Source: Nelumbo lutea (taxonomy: Eukaryota; Streptophyta; Magnoliopsida; Proteales; Nelumbonaceae). From it: 64,000 nt of DNA. How positions within the stretch are numbered: the stretch's first letter is position 1; every line of letters begins with the position of its first letter. Under the pieces are notes generated by a model. It searched no databases and was not told the DNA's origin. It was given only the letters and a program-made list of their open reading frames with translations. Below, one piece after another: positions 44,412 to 56,900 of this stretch. A program made the translations under genes and the position numbers. Location of the stretch: contig JAKGHH010000004.1 in NCBI GenBank assembly GCA_022828595.1, positions 85,526,270 through 85,590,269 of the forward strand. The letters run 5' to 3'.

Positions 44412-46599
44412 AGCCCATAACCCCCAACCCAAGCATAGGTAGGATTTGATCCCAAGTATGTTACAATCGACAGACCCGAAAATGAAATTGTTATGGCCAC
44501 TAGTTTTTGAGTCGATGGTTCAAATGGAGGGTCTGTTTTGACAAAAAAAATAAAAAACAGCTAAAAATTGATGAACGGGTCAACAGATTGGCGGTTTGAC
44601 CACCCGGGTAAATAAATCGTTAATTAATTCGACCATTTTTTACCAAAAACCAATTTTAAGGTAAAACGAAATCAATTACCTGAACGATTCCCGGACTGAA
44701 TGGTCCGATCATCTGAATCAACGGCAGTTAAAAAACCATAATTGATTGGCACCATGCTTTTAGGCCTACACTTTGTTTTTCTAATCATGTGCCATACTAA
44801 TTTGAGAAAATCATCACCATTTGCACCATCTGTCCTTTTATCAAGCCTTGGTAAGCTGATTTGACTGAGTACTTCCCTAGGGTCCAATCCCCATTTTATC
44901 TCATCTCTGACTTCCCTACTTGGAATTGGCATGGCTGATGGCTCTGCCTCTAATTTCCTCATCATGTCACTAGGAACCCTGGTCTTTATTAAATTGGTTT
45001 TCCAAGATCTCTATTTAACCAATTAAATCCTTCATCTTCCAATTTCTCATTATCTATTTTATTATTTTTCTTAAGAGTTCTATCGATCTTTTATCCATGT
45101 ATCTACTTTCTCCATTTCCAATCTTTCATCTTATGCCTCCATTGGCCACATTCTTATAATAAATCGCTGGTGGGGATATGTGCAGCAATGCACAGGTATT
45201 TGACATTGTTGAAAACTTGAATGAAAGAACATGCTGAAATTAAAAACTAAAAGATTTTTTTTTTTGCCAAAAACTAAAGATATTGAAGGAAGAATACAAT
45301 CTATAATAAATAATTAATCTAGTGTAAGTTGATTAAATTATTTGTCCATTAACCTAAGTTTATTAAAACTAATCAAAACTAAATAATTAATTAATTAATC
45401 AACATATTTTATCAGTCTAAGTATGCAAAAACTCCATAATAAACGACAAAAATTTAGGGTGATCAATATAGGTTCACATCTGCTGCATCCGTGTAGCTTT
45501 TCAGTTATTTAAATACATTAATTTTTAATTATTGCTAGAATAATTCTTATCAGTTGAGTCAAGTCTTTTTGGAAGCCGGACTGTTTTTCTGGAAACCAGA
45601 CCAATGTTGATCAATTTGGTTAAACCAGAGTAAGCCAGAGTAGGATTGTCAGTGGGTTGGGTATAGGTCGGGACAGGGTGGTCTCAGTTCCAAACTGATT
45701 ATTAATCAACACAAAATCACAGGCCCAGAACCGATTTAGTTAATAATAACTTAAAAAATATATATTTATTTATTTAAATTAAAAGTATATTTATTTATAT
45801 ACTAATAAAGTAAACATCTTAATTAATATTAATCTTATATATTATCTATAAAATTTACCGTTTCAAACATAAAATATGATAAAAATTATATGAGTTTTGA
45901 TATCTCTTTATTGAAATTTTGTCTTGCAATATCAAGTGCTGGATTTTTTTTTCATGGTTAGATTCATCAAATAAATACATCCAAGAGGTAGATTTGTGAA
46001 GTAGTCGATGTACAACATTCAGATATTCAAATAGTTCGACTACATTCAAATTATAGAAAAGAAGAAAGAAAAAACGACAGATTCTGAATACATAAGGGTC
46101 CATGGCAACATTCAGATCCTCCTTACTTTTCAGATATCTGAGTTCAGTTTTACCAAACACCACCAATGCGTCTTTACTGCAGATATTTTCACCGACTTCT
46201 TAGAAAGCAGGTGTTGGGTCTCTTATGGGCTGTTTGGAAGAGACTGGAGTACATGAAGGAAGAAAGGAATTATGTTGTACTACTACTATTACAATCACCA
46301 TTTCTATATGTTGTACTACTACTACTACAATCACTATTTCTCTATGGTGAATGGGAGCTGTAGTACAGTACATGGATAGTTGTGGAATAGTCTCACACAA
46401 TTATAACCATCTACAATCAGTACTTTATATGGTCGATGTGCCGTTGATCGGTTGGTAGATCTCATCTGCCTTGCCCGCCGCCTAACTAACCCAATAGATT
46501 AGATGGGATTTGACCTGTTGACCCCAATTGAGTATAATTTTAGGGAAAAATCTTGATTAGTATCCTATATTCTGGGTCTAGTGTCATTTTAGTTCTCAA
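44412..46599. other. Intergenic, no convincing gene
   Basis: An unassigned 97-codon minus-strand open frame lies at 44672-44965. The rest is AT-rich. Confidence 0.4.
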
Positions 46600-47030
46600 A
46601 CTTTAAAGTGCGATAATTTAATATCGGAACTTTCAAAATATAATAATTCAGTACCTGTTGTTAATTAGTTGTTAATCAACTGTTAAGTAGAATTTGAAAA
46701 AGATACAAATGCCCATTGAATGTGATCTAATTTTTTTTTATCAACCATCCAAACATTGATAAAATTAAGTCTCAAATCTTTACCTCCTCTATTTAAGAAA
46801 GTTGGGGTCATTAGAATGTCCATTTAAATGTGATCCCAATTTTCTTGAATGGAAAAGGCAAGAATTTGGGGTTGTTAATTTTTAGTTAGATGATTGACAA
46901 AAAAAAAATTATACAACACTTAAAGAACATTTGTGTCTTTTTCAAATGTCACTTAACAACTAATTAACACAAATACTGAATTATTAAATTTTAAAAGTTT
47001 AGATATCGCATTTTAAATTTCGGGGACCAT
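46600..47030. mobile_element. Foldback (long inverted repeat) element
   Basis: 46606-46785 and about 46850-47025 are imperfect inverted copies: the left AAGTGCGATAATTTAATATC, TAATAATTCAGTA and TTAATTAGTTGTTAA all recur on the opposite strand on the right. The loop is about 65 bp, so the RNA could form a hairpin of nearly 200 bp. Confidence 0.7.
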
Positions 47031-48619
47031 ATATAATTCAACTTTTTTATTTGAATTATATATGTTTTAGTATATTTTGAATGTTGGAAGACGTTATTGG
47101 TAGTACATATTAGAAGAGGTAAATGGGTGTGGACTGGTTGGTTAGTACTTGCACCTGTACTACTGCAACTATATGCAACACAAGAATATAAAGTAAGCCC
47201 TCTCCCCTCCCTCAGTTCTACAAAGAATTGAGAATCCTCCTCCCAAAGGGCTTGCATTGGGGAAGATGAAGATGCTTGCTAAGTAATTTCTTCAAGAGGA
47301 AAGTGTTTGATGTAAACCATGCATGACTTTGGGCCGAAAGGATACGAAACGGAAATGGACCAAATGGTATGTTATACAGAGAGGGATTAGAGGAAGTGGA
47401 GTGGGGAGACAGAGAGAGAGATAGGCAGGGATAAGGCAGAGCATGGGATGGAGCAATCAACAGAGGGGTGGAGCTGTTGTTGCTCTTCCCATGCACTGCC
47501 TCTTCCCTGGCTCTCTCTTTCTCCCCTTCCCCTTTCTTTTCTCTCTCCTTTATTTTCTTGTTATTCACTTATCCATTCTTTTTATTTCTTTGTTTGTTTG
47601 CTATAAGTAAGCTAATGCTTCAAGAATTCATGCATATGGTTTCTTTCAATTGACTATTTTATTGTATTTGATTGAGTTTAAACATAAAATAGAGTCATAT
47701 GATGAATAATGAATGGAGTTTTTGTACTTTCACCATTACCCAGAACACCAAACAATTTGGTCCATTTGGTTCACAGTTGGAATCGTATTCCCCTCACCTG
47801 TTTTGTTTAGACTGGAATTGGAATCAAAATTGATTGGATTGGATTTTCATTCCACAAGAAATGAAAATAGAATTCTGGTTCTGTTCAATCAAACAGTTGG
47901 GTTCTGATTCAGATTCTAGACCCCTATTCCCACATATTAAACCGACCCTCAAGAAGATCCTGAATATTTGGATCAATGAAAGACTTTTTTTTTGTGTGTG
48001 TGTGTGTATTCTTTGCGAGAGAGTCAAGGCAGACTCCTGCAATTAGGTGTTGGTGAGGGTGGGGGGATAATGCCATTTGAGTCCCAGAATATTATGCAAG
48101 TTGTATACATCCAACTGGATTTGAAAATGGGCCTTCAATAAGAAGTTTGAAAATGGACCGACGACCATCTTTGAACGATCATGTTGTGATGTACGCCCAT
48201 CAACTACTACCTATCATACCTACATTTCTCTAAATAAAAGCATCCTCACAATATTTCCATCTTTGTCTGTTCTGTTTTTTCATTCAACTGGGAGTTTGGT
48301 GGTCGTCAATTTGGACCACAGTCCATAAGCCCATCACATGGTGGTCCAGTGGGCAATGGCCCCTCAGCCAAATCCATTCCATCGTAATATTTAAAGAAAT
48401 TCGAATTTACTAATCGAAGATTTGAACTTTGAAGGAGAAGGAAACCAGAGATGATTAATAAAAAAAATTAAAAACGGCCTATTAATTCGTTAAATCTCCT
48501 TTGCCTAAAAAATACAGAAAGACCATATCAACCTGACTTCGGTCCAGACTTCAGAGTAATACACCCCATGGCAGTTGCAGCTAAAACAATAACAGGCACC
48601 CACAAAATTAACCGATAAA
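47031..48619. other. Intergenic, no gene recognised
   Basis: Contains CT/GA-rich DNA near 47390-47560, an M4-like repeat at 47755-47945 and a (TG)n run near 47993-48008. Confidence 0.4.
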
Positions 48620-48936
48620 CTAAAAATCATAAATAAGCAAAAGCGGAGACAGCACAGAAGCTGTAAAAATGGCGAAAGCCAGTTGCCTCAACTTAGAAGA
48701 AGATGGAGAAGCGCTAATCTGAGGAGCAGCAGGAGCCGATGTTGCGGCAGCGGAAGGAGGGACGTTGATGTGGAGCTTCTGTCCATATTGGCAGTGGCCA
48801 GGGAAGCCGCAGAGGAAGCAGTGGTGGCCGGTGGTTTCGATGGAGACGGAGTCATTTCCCGTCGCGTAAACGGCGACGGGAGAAGTTCCATTGCATGCTT
48901 GGAAGTCGGAATGGCTCACTTGTGCAACTGCTTCCC
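48620..48936 (-). CDS. Phytocyanin (uclacyanin/mavicyanin-like), second exon only
   Basis: The minus-strand frame AVAQVSHSDFQACNGTSPVA continues with VYATGNDSVSIETTGHHCFL and CGFPGHCQYGQKLHINVPPS. These are the second half of a plastocyanin-like domain with Cys, His and Gln blue-copper ligands (C-GFPG-H-C-QYG-Q). An Ala/Pro/Ser-rich linker and a hydrophobic tail (LRQLAFAIFTASVLSPLLLI) resemble a GPI-anchor signal, then TAG at 48620-48622. A possible acceptor AG lies at 48937-48938. The first exon (signal peptide and first His ligand) was not found up to the next gene, so this may be a fragment. Family members sit on the outer plasma membrane. Confidence 0.6.
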
Positions 48937-50379
48937 CTACTCAAAAACTTCAGCAAGTTATCAGGTTTCAACCACAACAAGTTAGATAACAACATAGACA
49001 TGCAGAAGAACGAAAGAGAGAGAGAGAGAGAGATGTATGATCTGAGCAGAATGAATATTGACCATCCACTGATAACCCCAGGCCAGTAGTACTCTTTTAA
49101 TGTTTTGACTTTTAAGTTCAATAGTTAATGGATTCATTAATTAATTAATTAATTCTCTTTCGATTTGTCTTCTAAGAGTGATAAGTGTGACATTATCACG
49201 GTGCCATTTGGCAAGTTTTTTTTGCAAATGATCTTCGACAATTAAGATGGCCAAAAGGATATGTATTCAGCTCTCCAGGTCTTGTCTTTAAAGATAAAGA
49301 ATGTTTGGTAAACGGTTAATCTCTGGGTTTTCAAAAATGGAGTTCGCATCCTATGGACCCATCGGTTCACGGGATACCCTTCAACCGGTTTGTAGCTAGA
49401 GCAACCGGCCACCAGCGGCAATCTCCGACCACCTTCTTCTTTTTTTATTTTTCTTATTTACATCCCTTGCAATAAATTTTTGTTTTCTTATTGTTCCAGA
49501 ACCAATGAAACATAGAGTATCAGCCATTAGTGGAGGTGGGATGATTGGGATGATAGGATGCTTGCAAAATAGACTCATCTTGTTGATCTTAATAAACTCA
49601 TCTTTCTCTACTACCAAGAACCAAAAGTTAACACCAATCGGGTTCAAGAACGAGGGACTGCTGAAGAACGGAAGAAGTTAGCTAGCAGCCAATTATGCCA
49701 TTACATCTCTGGAGCTAGCGTATTATGTCAAAGTAAAGGACCAAGATTTATCTTCTAAAGAACACACTAAAAACTTAGCAGTTTTATCTTTAATAAAAGA
49801 GCTCTTTTCTTTTCTTTTGATCTTCCTTCCTTTATGTCTAAGTATACGCTTTCAATGGGTTTTCAATTTTTTTTTTTTTTCTGGGTCTTGTTTCTGCATT
49901 AGATGAAAGGTAATTGCAATACTTTATTCCTCCAAATGCTTCCAATCATGCGTTTCCACTTTATTGAAATAATAGTCCAGTAGAAGATATCTTCATTAAG
50001 AATCACTACATAGTACATACATCCGAAGATCCCATAGGCAATTAAAATATAAAGAATTTATTTTGCAGACATCCTAGCCTATCATCCCACTGCATTTTTA
50101 TTGTATTTGCACTGTGAACATTTGTGTTTATACTCTTTCTAAACAGAACCTTATGGTCGCATAGTTTTTCATAAATCCTTTTTGTTTCTATATGATTTTT
50201 TTACATTAATGCCGCATTCATTTATTCAAAATTCCAAGCTATTGTTTTGATATAAATGGCAAGAAAATAAAATATTTATTATTGTAAAAGAAACAAAACT
50301 GTACTTAAATACTTCAGTACATATAAAGATATTATTTTAAATACAAAATATATAATACAATTACATACAAACTCAGCCT
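48937..50379. other. Intergenic, phytocyanin exon 1 not found
   Basis: (GA)n near 49014-49031; AT-rich otherwise. No conserved frame. Confidence 0.4.
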
Positions 50380-50575
50380 TAGTTTGAAACTTAAATACAA
50401 AATTATACAAAATACAAGGTTTTGCACTGTACATATATTTATATTTGTACTCTTTCCAAATTCGGCCTTAATTTAAAAATATATATAAATATATAATACA
50501 AGTACATACAAAACAATACAAGATTTTACACTACATATTTGTATTTATACTCTTTTAAAACTGAGTTTTAGGAGA
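50380..50575. repeat. Two adjacent copies of MITE family M2
   Basis: AGCCTTAGTTTGAAAC...TGTACTCTTTCCAAATTCGG is followed by AATTCGGCCTTAATTT...TATACTCTTTTAAAACTGAG. The middle of each has ACAAGGTTTTGCAC or ACAAGATTTTACAC. Confidence 0.6.
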
Positions 50576-50665
50576 TTCATTTATTTCACTGTAAAATGGA
50601 TGAAAAAGGGACAAAAGGTCAAAACTAAAGCTCAAGAGTGTTGGCAATTTTCAAGACCCAAGGCA

Positions 50666-50668
<3 letters not shown>

Positions 50669-50725
<57 letters not shown>
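50669..50725. repeat. (TA)n(GA)n microsatellite
   Basis: Fifteen TA units pass directly into about thirteen GA units. Confidence 0.95.
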
Positions 50726-51661
50726 CATTATTCATTATTCATTATTCATGCATGGGTTGGGGGTCTGTCAATTTCTCAAGAGTCAACTGGATTGAGTTCA
50801 GCTGACCATGGCCAATGTTCGAACCCCTTGCTGCTGAGATTGGCATGTTATGCGTCAACTGGTCCGATTGTCTGGACCATCTGCTTGACCCTCTCAGAGA
50901 AAAAGATAACAAAAACTCAGAAAAAATATAAAAAGCTTATAACTTATACCCAGCCATTTTATGTCAATGCAAGCCTGAAACAATAAAAAATTATATATTA
51001 TAGTACCTAATATTAGTGTGGTTATTTATGAAATCTTTGACTAATTAGTAAACATTTTAGAGAACTGTTTATTTCAAAACCCATTTTTGGTATGGGAAAT
51101 ACTAAATTAATTTTTTTATAATTAACATATTGATAATGACATATAACTCAAATCATCAATTCACCTAAAGGGGGTGTTCTTTTTCTGGATTTTGAGAGGG
51201 GAAAAGTTGATTAATGGAATTTTGATTCCTATTAATTAAGAAATCCATGTTCTTTTTTCAGATTTAAGCGGGGATCAGGGAAAGTTTATTTTCCAGGGTA
51301 AACGATACTCATCTCCTAAGTAGGTAAATAACTTTCCCATTTGGGGAAAAAATTGCCAACACTTGAATGGAACAAAAATGTCCCTTTTAATATTGGATTT
51401 TTATGGCTAAAATGGCCATTGCCTTATTTACATGGAAAATAAAAGAACATAGATAAATGCATTAACCCAGATAAATCTTTAAGTCTTTCCTGAGAAACAC
51501 TTACCTGGATAATTGTATTTACCCGGGTAAATAACTTACGAACGGAGCTAAAGAATCACCAGGGTCTTTCAGCTTTGCTAACCTTATACTATGTTTTTTA
51601 TAGCAGGGAGTCTATCATCAACTCAGTGGATTTACAAAGAGTTGGTCGCAAGTCTCTCACT

Positions 51662-52004
51662 AGGGGTGTCAATAGACCGATTTTAGGTTCAACCCATCAA
51701 AATCGAAATCAATTTAGATGGATTGGACAGACCAATAAGAGATATTAAATTAGACCGGCCAGACTTAATGGTCCAAAGTATTTGTTCGACTGGATTGGAC
51801 CTGGTCCATCCATAAAAGATTTATAATGAATTGGAACCAATCTAAATTAAAATCAACTTGAATAGATTGGACAGTCCGGACATTGAATTGGACTGGTCCA
51901 AAATGGTCCAAAGAACTCACCAGATTAAATTGGATCTGGTCCATCTATAATGGATTCAGATTGGCCGGATTGGATTGGTCATATCTGGTCCAATTGACAC
52001 CCCT
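51662..52004. mobile_element. hAT-type non-autonomous element with 8-bp TSD
   Basis: Ends AGGGGTGTCAAT and ATTGACACCCCT are perfect 12-bp inverted repeats. CTCTCACT occurs at 51654-51661 and at 52009-52016 (four bases ATGA intervene on the right). The interior is rich in GGTCCA/TGGACC words. Confidence 0.8.
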
Positions 52005-52394
52005 ATGACTCTCACTACTGAAACCTATCCTCTTATATTTGAACTAAACGGGTAAGCCTAGTGATCTCCGACCTTGCCACGTGGAGCCCATCAACAAAAC
52101 AAATAGATACTTTCTACTATATTTGAATTAAACACAGGGTAAAGTCTGAACTCTAACACAGATGCATAGAGAAAAACATAGCATTTTTTTTTATCAAAGC
52201 ATTTCCTTTGAATATGAGAGATACGATACATGTGGTACTAAATCAAAATAAAAAGTACAAAAGAAGAAGAAGAAGAAGTAATGGGGTACTCTGGGCTACC
52301 TAAAATTTGCCCAAACCTATTAAAAGGAACAGTTGCAAGTTATAACTATCGATCTATTTATCCAATTCTTTACAGCAGTGAAGATGGATAAAAC

Positions 52395-53960
52395 TTAAAA
52401 TCCATTGCTCTTCCCTTCTTTGTTAGTTGTGGTGCCATTCATCTCAATTGTCCCATAAGCGTTCATCTCAGTCACCTTCCCATGGTCATCCCCATCCATG
52501 AATCTTTTCCAGAACCAGTGCTGTTTCCACACTCGCTCAGTCATCTCCTCGATGGGGATGTTCTTGGTCTCCGGAACAAGGAATAACACGAACAACGACA
52601 TGATGACTACCCACCCGGAGAAGAACAAGAAGATGCCAAACTTCATGTGGCAGAGCATGGAGAGGAAGGCCTGAGCAATCACAAAGGTGAAGAGCATGTT
52701 GACGCACACCGTCACACTCTGCCCCGCCGATCTCGTCTCCAAGGGGAACGTCTCACTTGGAATCAGCCACCCAAGAGGCCCCCACGACCAGGCGAACGAT
52801 GAAACAAACGTACAAACCATGACCACCACCAGGATGGCATAGCCTTTGCTGAGATTGTCAGAGTGATCCGTCACCTTGATCCCTAACAGCACCGCTATCA
52901 CCACCTGAGATAAGAACATCTGGACTCCAGCTTCAAGTAGAAGTATCCGACGCCCCACCTTGTCCACTATGTATATAGAGACGACAGTGGACGCAACGTT
53001 GACAGCGCCGGTGATGACGGCCGAGTACAGAGATGCATCATTATGAAATCCCAGTGTGCTAAACAGCACAGGGGCGTAAAACATGATGGCGTTGATGCCC
53101 GTGAATTGCTGGAAAATCTGTTGCGCCACCAACAAAAATAAATCTTGTTAGAAACTTAATGTCATTATCTATATTATGTAAATAATAGCCACCAAGAGAT
53201 CAAACTGAAATAAGCATAATCCTGACCTGTAAGGCTATGGCGATGACCATCTGGGGTCGGTTCCTTCGCTTGAGGAGGTTCCTGAAGGGGTGCTTTACTT
53301 GCTTAGCCACGCGGCTTGCCTCCAGTATCTCCTGGAACTCGGGCTCAATGTTGTCAGTGCCTCTTATCTTCCTGAGGACGGCTTTTCCCTCTTCCAAGTG
53401 GCCACGTTCTATGAGGCTGTTAGGAGTGTCCACCACAAAAAGAGCTCCCACAGTTAGCAAAAATGCAGGGATCCCAGCCAGCCCCAGCGACAGCCTCCAT
53501 CCCCAACCCCCTTTGATTCTGCCATAGGAAATAATCATCAAGTTCTTGTTAGGTCAGCATCGAATTTATCGAATACAGAAATACAAGAGACTGAGTTTAG
53601 AACCATATATAGAGCACACATTATACATCTCAACTTGTCTCAGTCTGGGAGCTTTTAGCTTTACCAGCGGCCCCCACTCAGTTTCTTGCTTGACTTTTCA
53701 GCTATATATAAGAATATAATTGCAAACAGACCCGACTGTTTTTCCCAAAAAGAAATTAAATGATGGCAGTCACTGATTATGTAAGAATTGAAACCTGAGG
53801 AATAGGACAGAAAGAACAATCTAGGAAATCAGCAGCCTATGTAATAATTATTAAATTATGGGTTGTAGGCTCCTCTTTAAGTCAAACATATAATTAATAA
53901 TGCATTAATCGCTCTATCTTAACCACCAAACATGTAAATTAATAAGCATATCAAATGCAC

Positions 53961-53991
<31 letters not shown>

Positions 53992-56900
53992 ATATGGCTT
54001 ACTTGGCGGTTCCGTAATTGACGAGGCTGGCGAAGAGTATACCGATGGTGACATTCAGCTGAAACAGTATGTTAAGTCCTCCACGTATTCTGGTGGGTGC
54101 AATCTCCGAGAGGAATAGAGGAACAGCCTGTTGTATTTATTAGAACACAACCAAATTAATGAAAGGGAAATATCACAATTTTGTAACAACAAGAAACTCC
54201 GTTTTTGGTACAAATGGAAGAAAAGCACTCGCAGAAACAGGGGGTAGTGCAACAAGAATACCGCAAGGAGTGATTAACAGATATGCCCAGATGCAGATGG
54301 AGGGCCCAAATTAAGTTTATAATCTAAAAATTGCTTAATCAAATTAAATTGCACTCCCAGTGATCACTAGATGTTGCTAAATCAACGGTCTATACATGGT
54401 TCATATTTTTTCTGGCTCTGGATCCACCAGACCCATGATCTATCCCCAACATCTTTGCACGTGGCAAGTTAACGATTCATTTGGGTCAACCAAGGGTGAG
54501 TCACACGTCGTCGATCGGATTTGAATTAATTCATGATCTATCCCCAAAGCTTGTTCTCTAGATAGGGCATAACATCATCCAAATCTGTTCTTTGGTTTTA
54601 GCAAAAATTGTTATGAGACACGTGGTCAGATGATGGAGTGGATTATCCTAGAAAATTTGCGGTAGGAGTACGTGGGGCCTGATCCTTAAGGTCTACACTG
54701 TCCTGAATATCCTGCCCTACCAAGAGGACAGGCAGCCATTTGGTCACGTTGGACCAAGGGTGACCCACAATGCAGGGGATTTTTACCCCTGCAGCCCTGC
54801 CCTGCCCAGCCATGTGGATGGGACAGGTTACACCCTTGTCCTCTCCTAACGCTGCACTAGGGTACGTTTGGCTGAAAAGCACACCATTTCTGCCGCCTAG
54901 GTCGGTAACAGATTCGAACTCCACAGAACCGGTCTGTGTGAGTGTGAGTGGTGGCTTAAACAATCTCTTACGTTACGTACTTCCGCCCTTTCTATAGTTT
55001 TGAGCCAACGGTTTTGGTCGGAAGCGCACATTACCAAAAAAGACCTTATCATCCAACAACAACAACCCAACCCCGTCCCAGAAAAGAGAGACTCCGGACT
55101 CTGGATATAGATGCAATATGTAGAAGAAAAGGTAATGGGAATCGACTGCAGGAGCAAAAAGTGCAGCGGATTCGGACTAGTGTGAGGAACTGGAACATTA
55201 TTCCTTTGGAAAGGGGGAGAGGCCAAACCGCCAAAGGGAAGTTCCAACTTTACCAAATTACCATGTAGATAAGACGTGTCGATCGAACTTGCTTTGTTTT
55301 TGAACTTCCAAGGAATAAAGTTGTGGAGGACAATGGGCCGGGGTGAATGACAGAGAATATACTCTCTTTTGTTTCTGATTTGGCATGATATTTGTAGATC
55401 CCATATCATCCAATGACACATGCACATGCACATGCCAAATTCTATGCCATATCCAATGTCCGATGTAATTGGAGGATTAACCTAAAAAAAATAAGCTTAT
55501 TAAAAGTGTAGACTTTTGATGCCATTGCTTCGATCATACCCTAAATGCTACAACAAAGGGTACGCGTAAATGGGGGCAAATAAGTTGGTGATCCCATATA
55601 AACGAGAAACTCTTGTTCATGTTTTGGTATCAGAGGTCGTAGAGGAAAAACGATTTTCAAGCACCTCATTTACTTAGATAAATAATACTTTCTTAAAACT
55701 TACTTAAATTATTTTATTGGTTATGTCAAATTTTGTTAATATATGATGTGATAATATTGTACCTTTAATAATGATATTTTTATGGATAAAATAGTAATTA
55801 TATAATTTTATTCAAAAAAACAAAAATAAAAAAAATTAAGATCCCATTTGGTTCATGGGAATAAGAATAAGGGTATGGAATTGGAATTGGAATGGGCTAT
55901 TTTGATTCTAATTATTTGGTTGGGTGGAATTGAAACCCCATTCCCATTCATGGTAGAATGTCATTCCCCCATTTGAGAGAATAATCATTCCCTCCCTCTC
56001 CCTTAAAAATGAAATCCCTTTCAACTGATTCCAATTCTTATTTCCATATTTATCTGAACCAAACAGACTATGAGAATAAACCATTTCATTTCCAATTCCA
56101 ATTACAAACCCAACAGGCCCTAATAAATGCACTTATTCAAGCAAGTTTTCCTAAGAATCGCTTGCCTGAATAAGTGCATTTAACTAGATAAATGATTTAC
56201 GGTTTAATAAACGAGGCCTAAGTGATACAATTTGTAACCATCACACCTGGGAGTACAATTAGTAGAGTAACAAACCTGGTTAGCGAAACCAACACCACAA
56301 CCAAGGAGGATCCGTCCTATAATCAGCATTGCGAGGTCCTGGGCCGCCGCATTGAATATCACTCCTACTATGAAAAATATACCGGCGATAAGCATTGTTA
56401 ACTTCCGGCCAAGCCTTCTTGTAGTGTAAGATGCGAAGAAGGTGGCGGTCAACGCAGCCAGATAGAGTGATGAAGTGAAGAGTTGTAATCCCTGGTTATC
56501 ATATTTGCAGTAATTGCTGTTATCCTCCGTCTCGTTGGTCTTCCGGTAAACCACAGGGAAAAACTTCTTCAAGAAATGCGGCATGGATGTCACACCCCCT
56601 GCATCAAATTACCAAATTAACGCTAATTAGTCCCTTTTTTTTTTCTTTTGGTAATATATAATAATAAATAATAAAAAATGCTTAGTTAGCAAATTCAACT
56701 ACGAGTTGTCTTTTGAAAAAGATTCCTTAAGCTCAGGGATATTTTTGGTATTCCAGTATTAAACTCTACTATCAAAATTTCATCACACTCATCTATCCTG
56801 ATTCTTGGGGAACGGGATCTGCTCCTCACATTTGGGCGCCTCACAGCACATTCACCGTGCACTGGGAACATCTCCCGTACCCATGAATAATATTATATAA

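Noticed and set aside
44672..44965. 97-codon minus-strand open frame (MMRKLEAEPSAMPIP...)
   Set aside because: No motif recognised and no neighbouring exon; could be chance or a fragment, so not called as a gene.
50800..50840. GTTCGAACCCC, a tRNA T-arm-like word
   Set aside because: No matching A box or cloverleaf in the surrounding 80 bases; no tRNA gene is supported anywhere in the window.
50600..50986. 128-codon + strand open frame
   Set aside because: It runs through the (TA)n(GA)n microsatellite (IYIYIY, ERERER) and has no family resemblance.
52395..53117. Assigning the second Lr67 position (Val387 in wheat) in STP13
   Set aside because: Local numbering around GYAILVVVM is uncertain by one or two residues without an alignment, so no claim is made.
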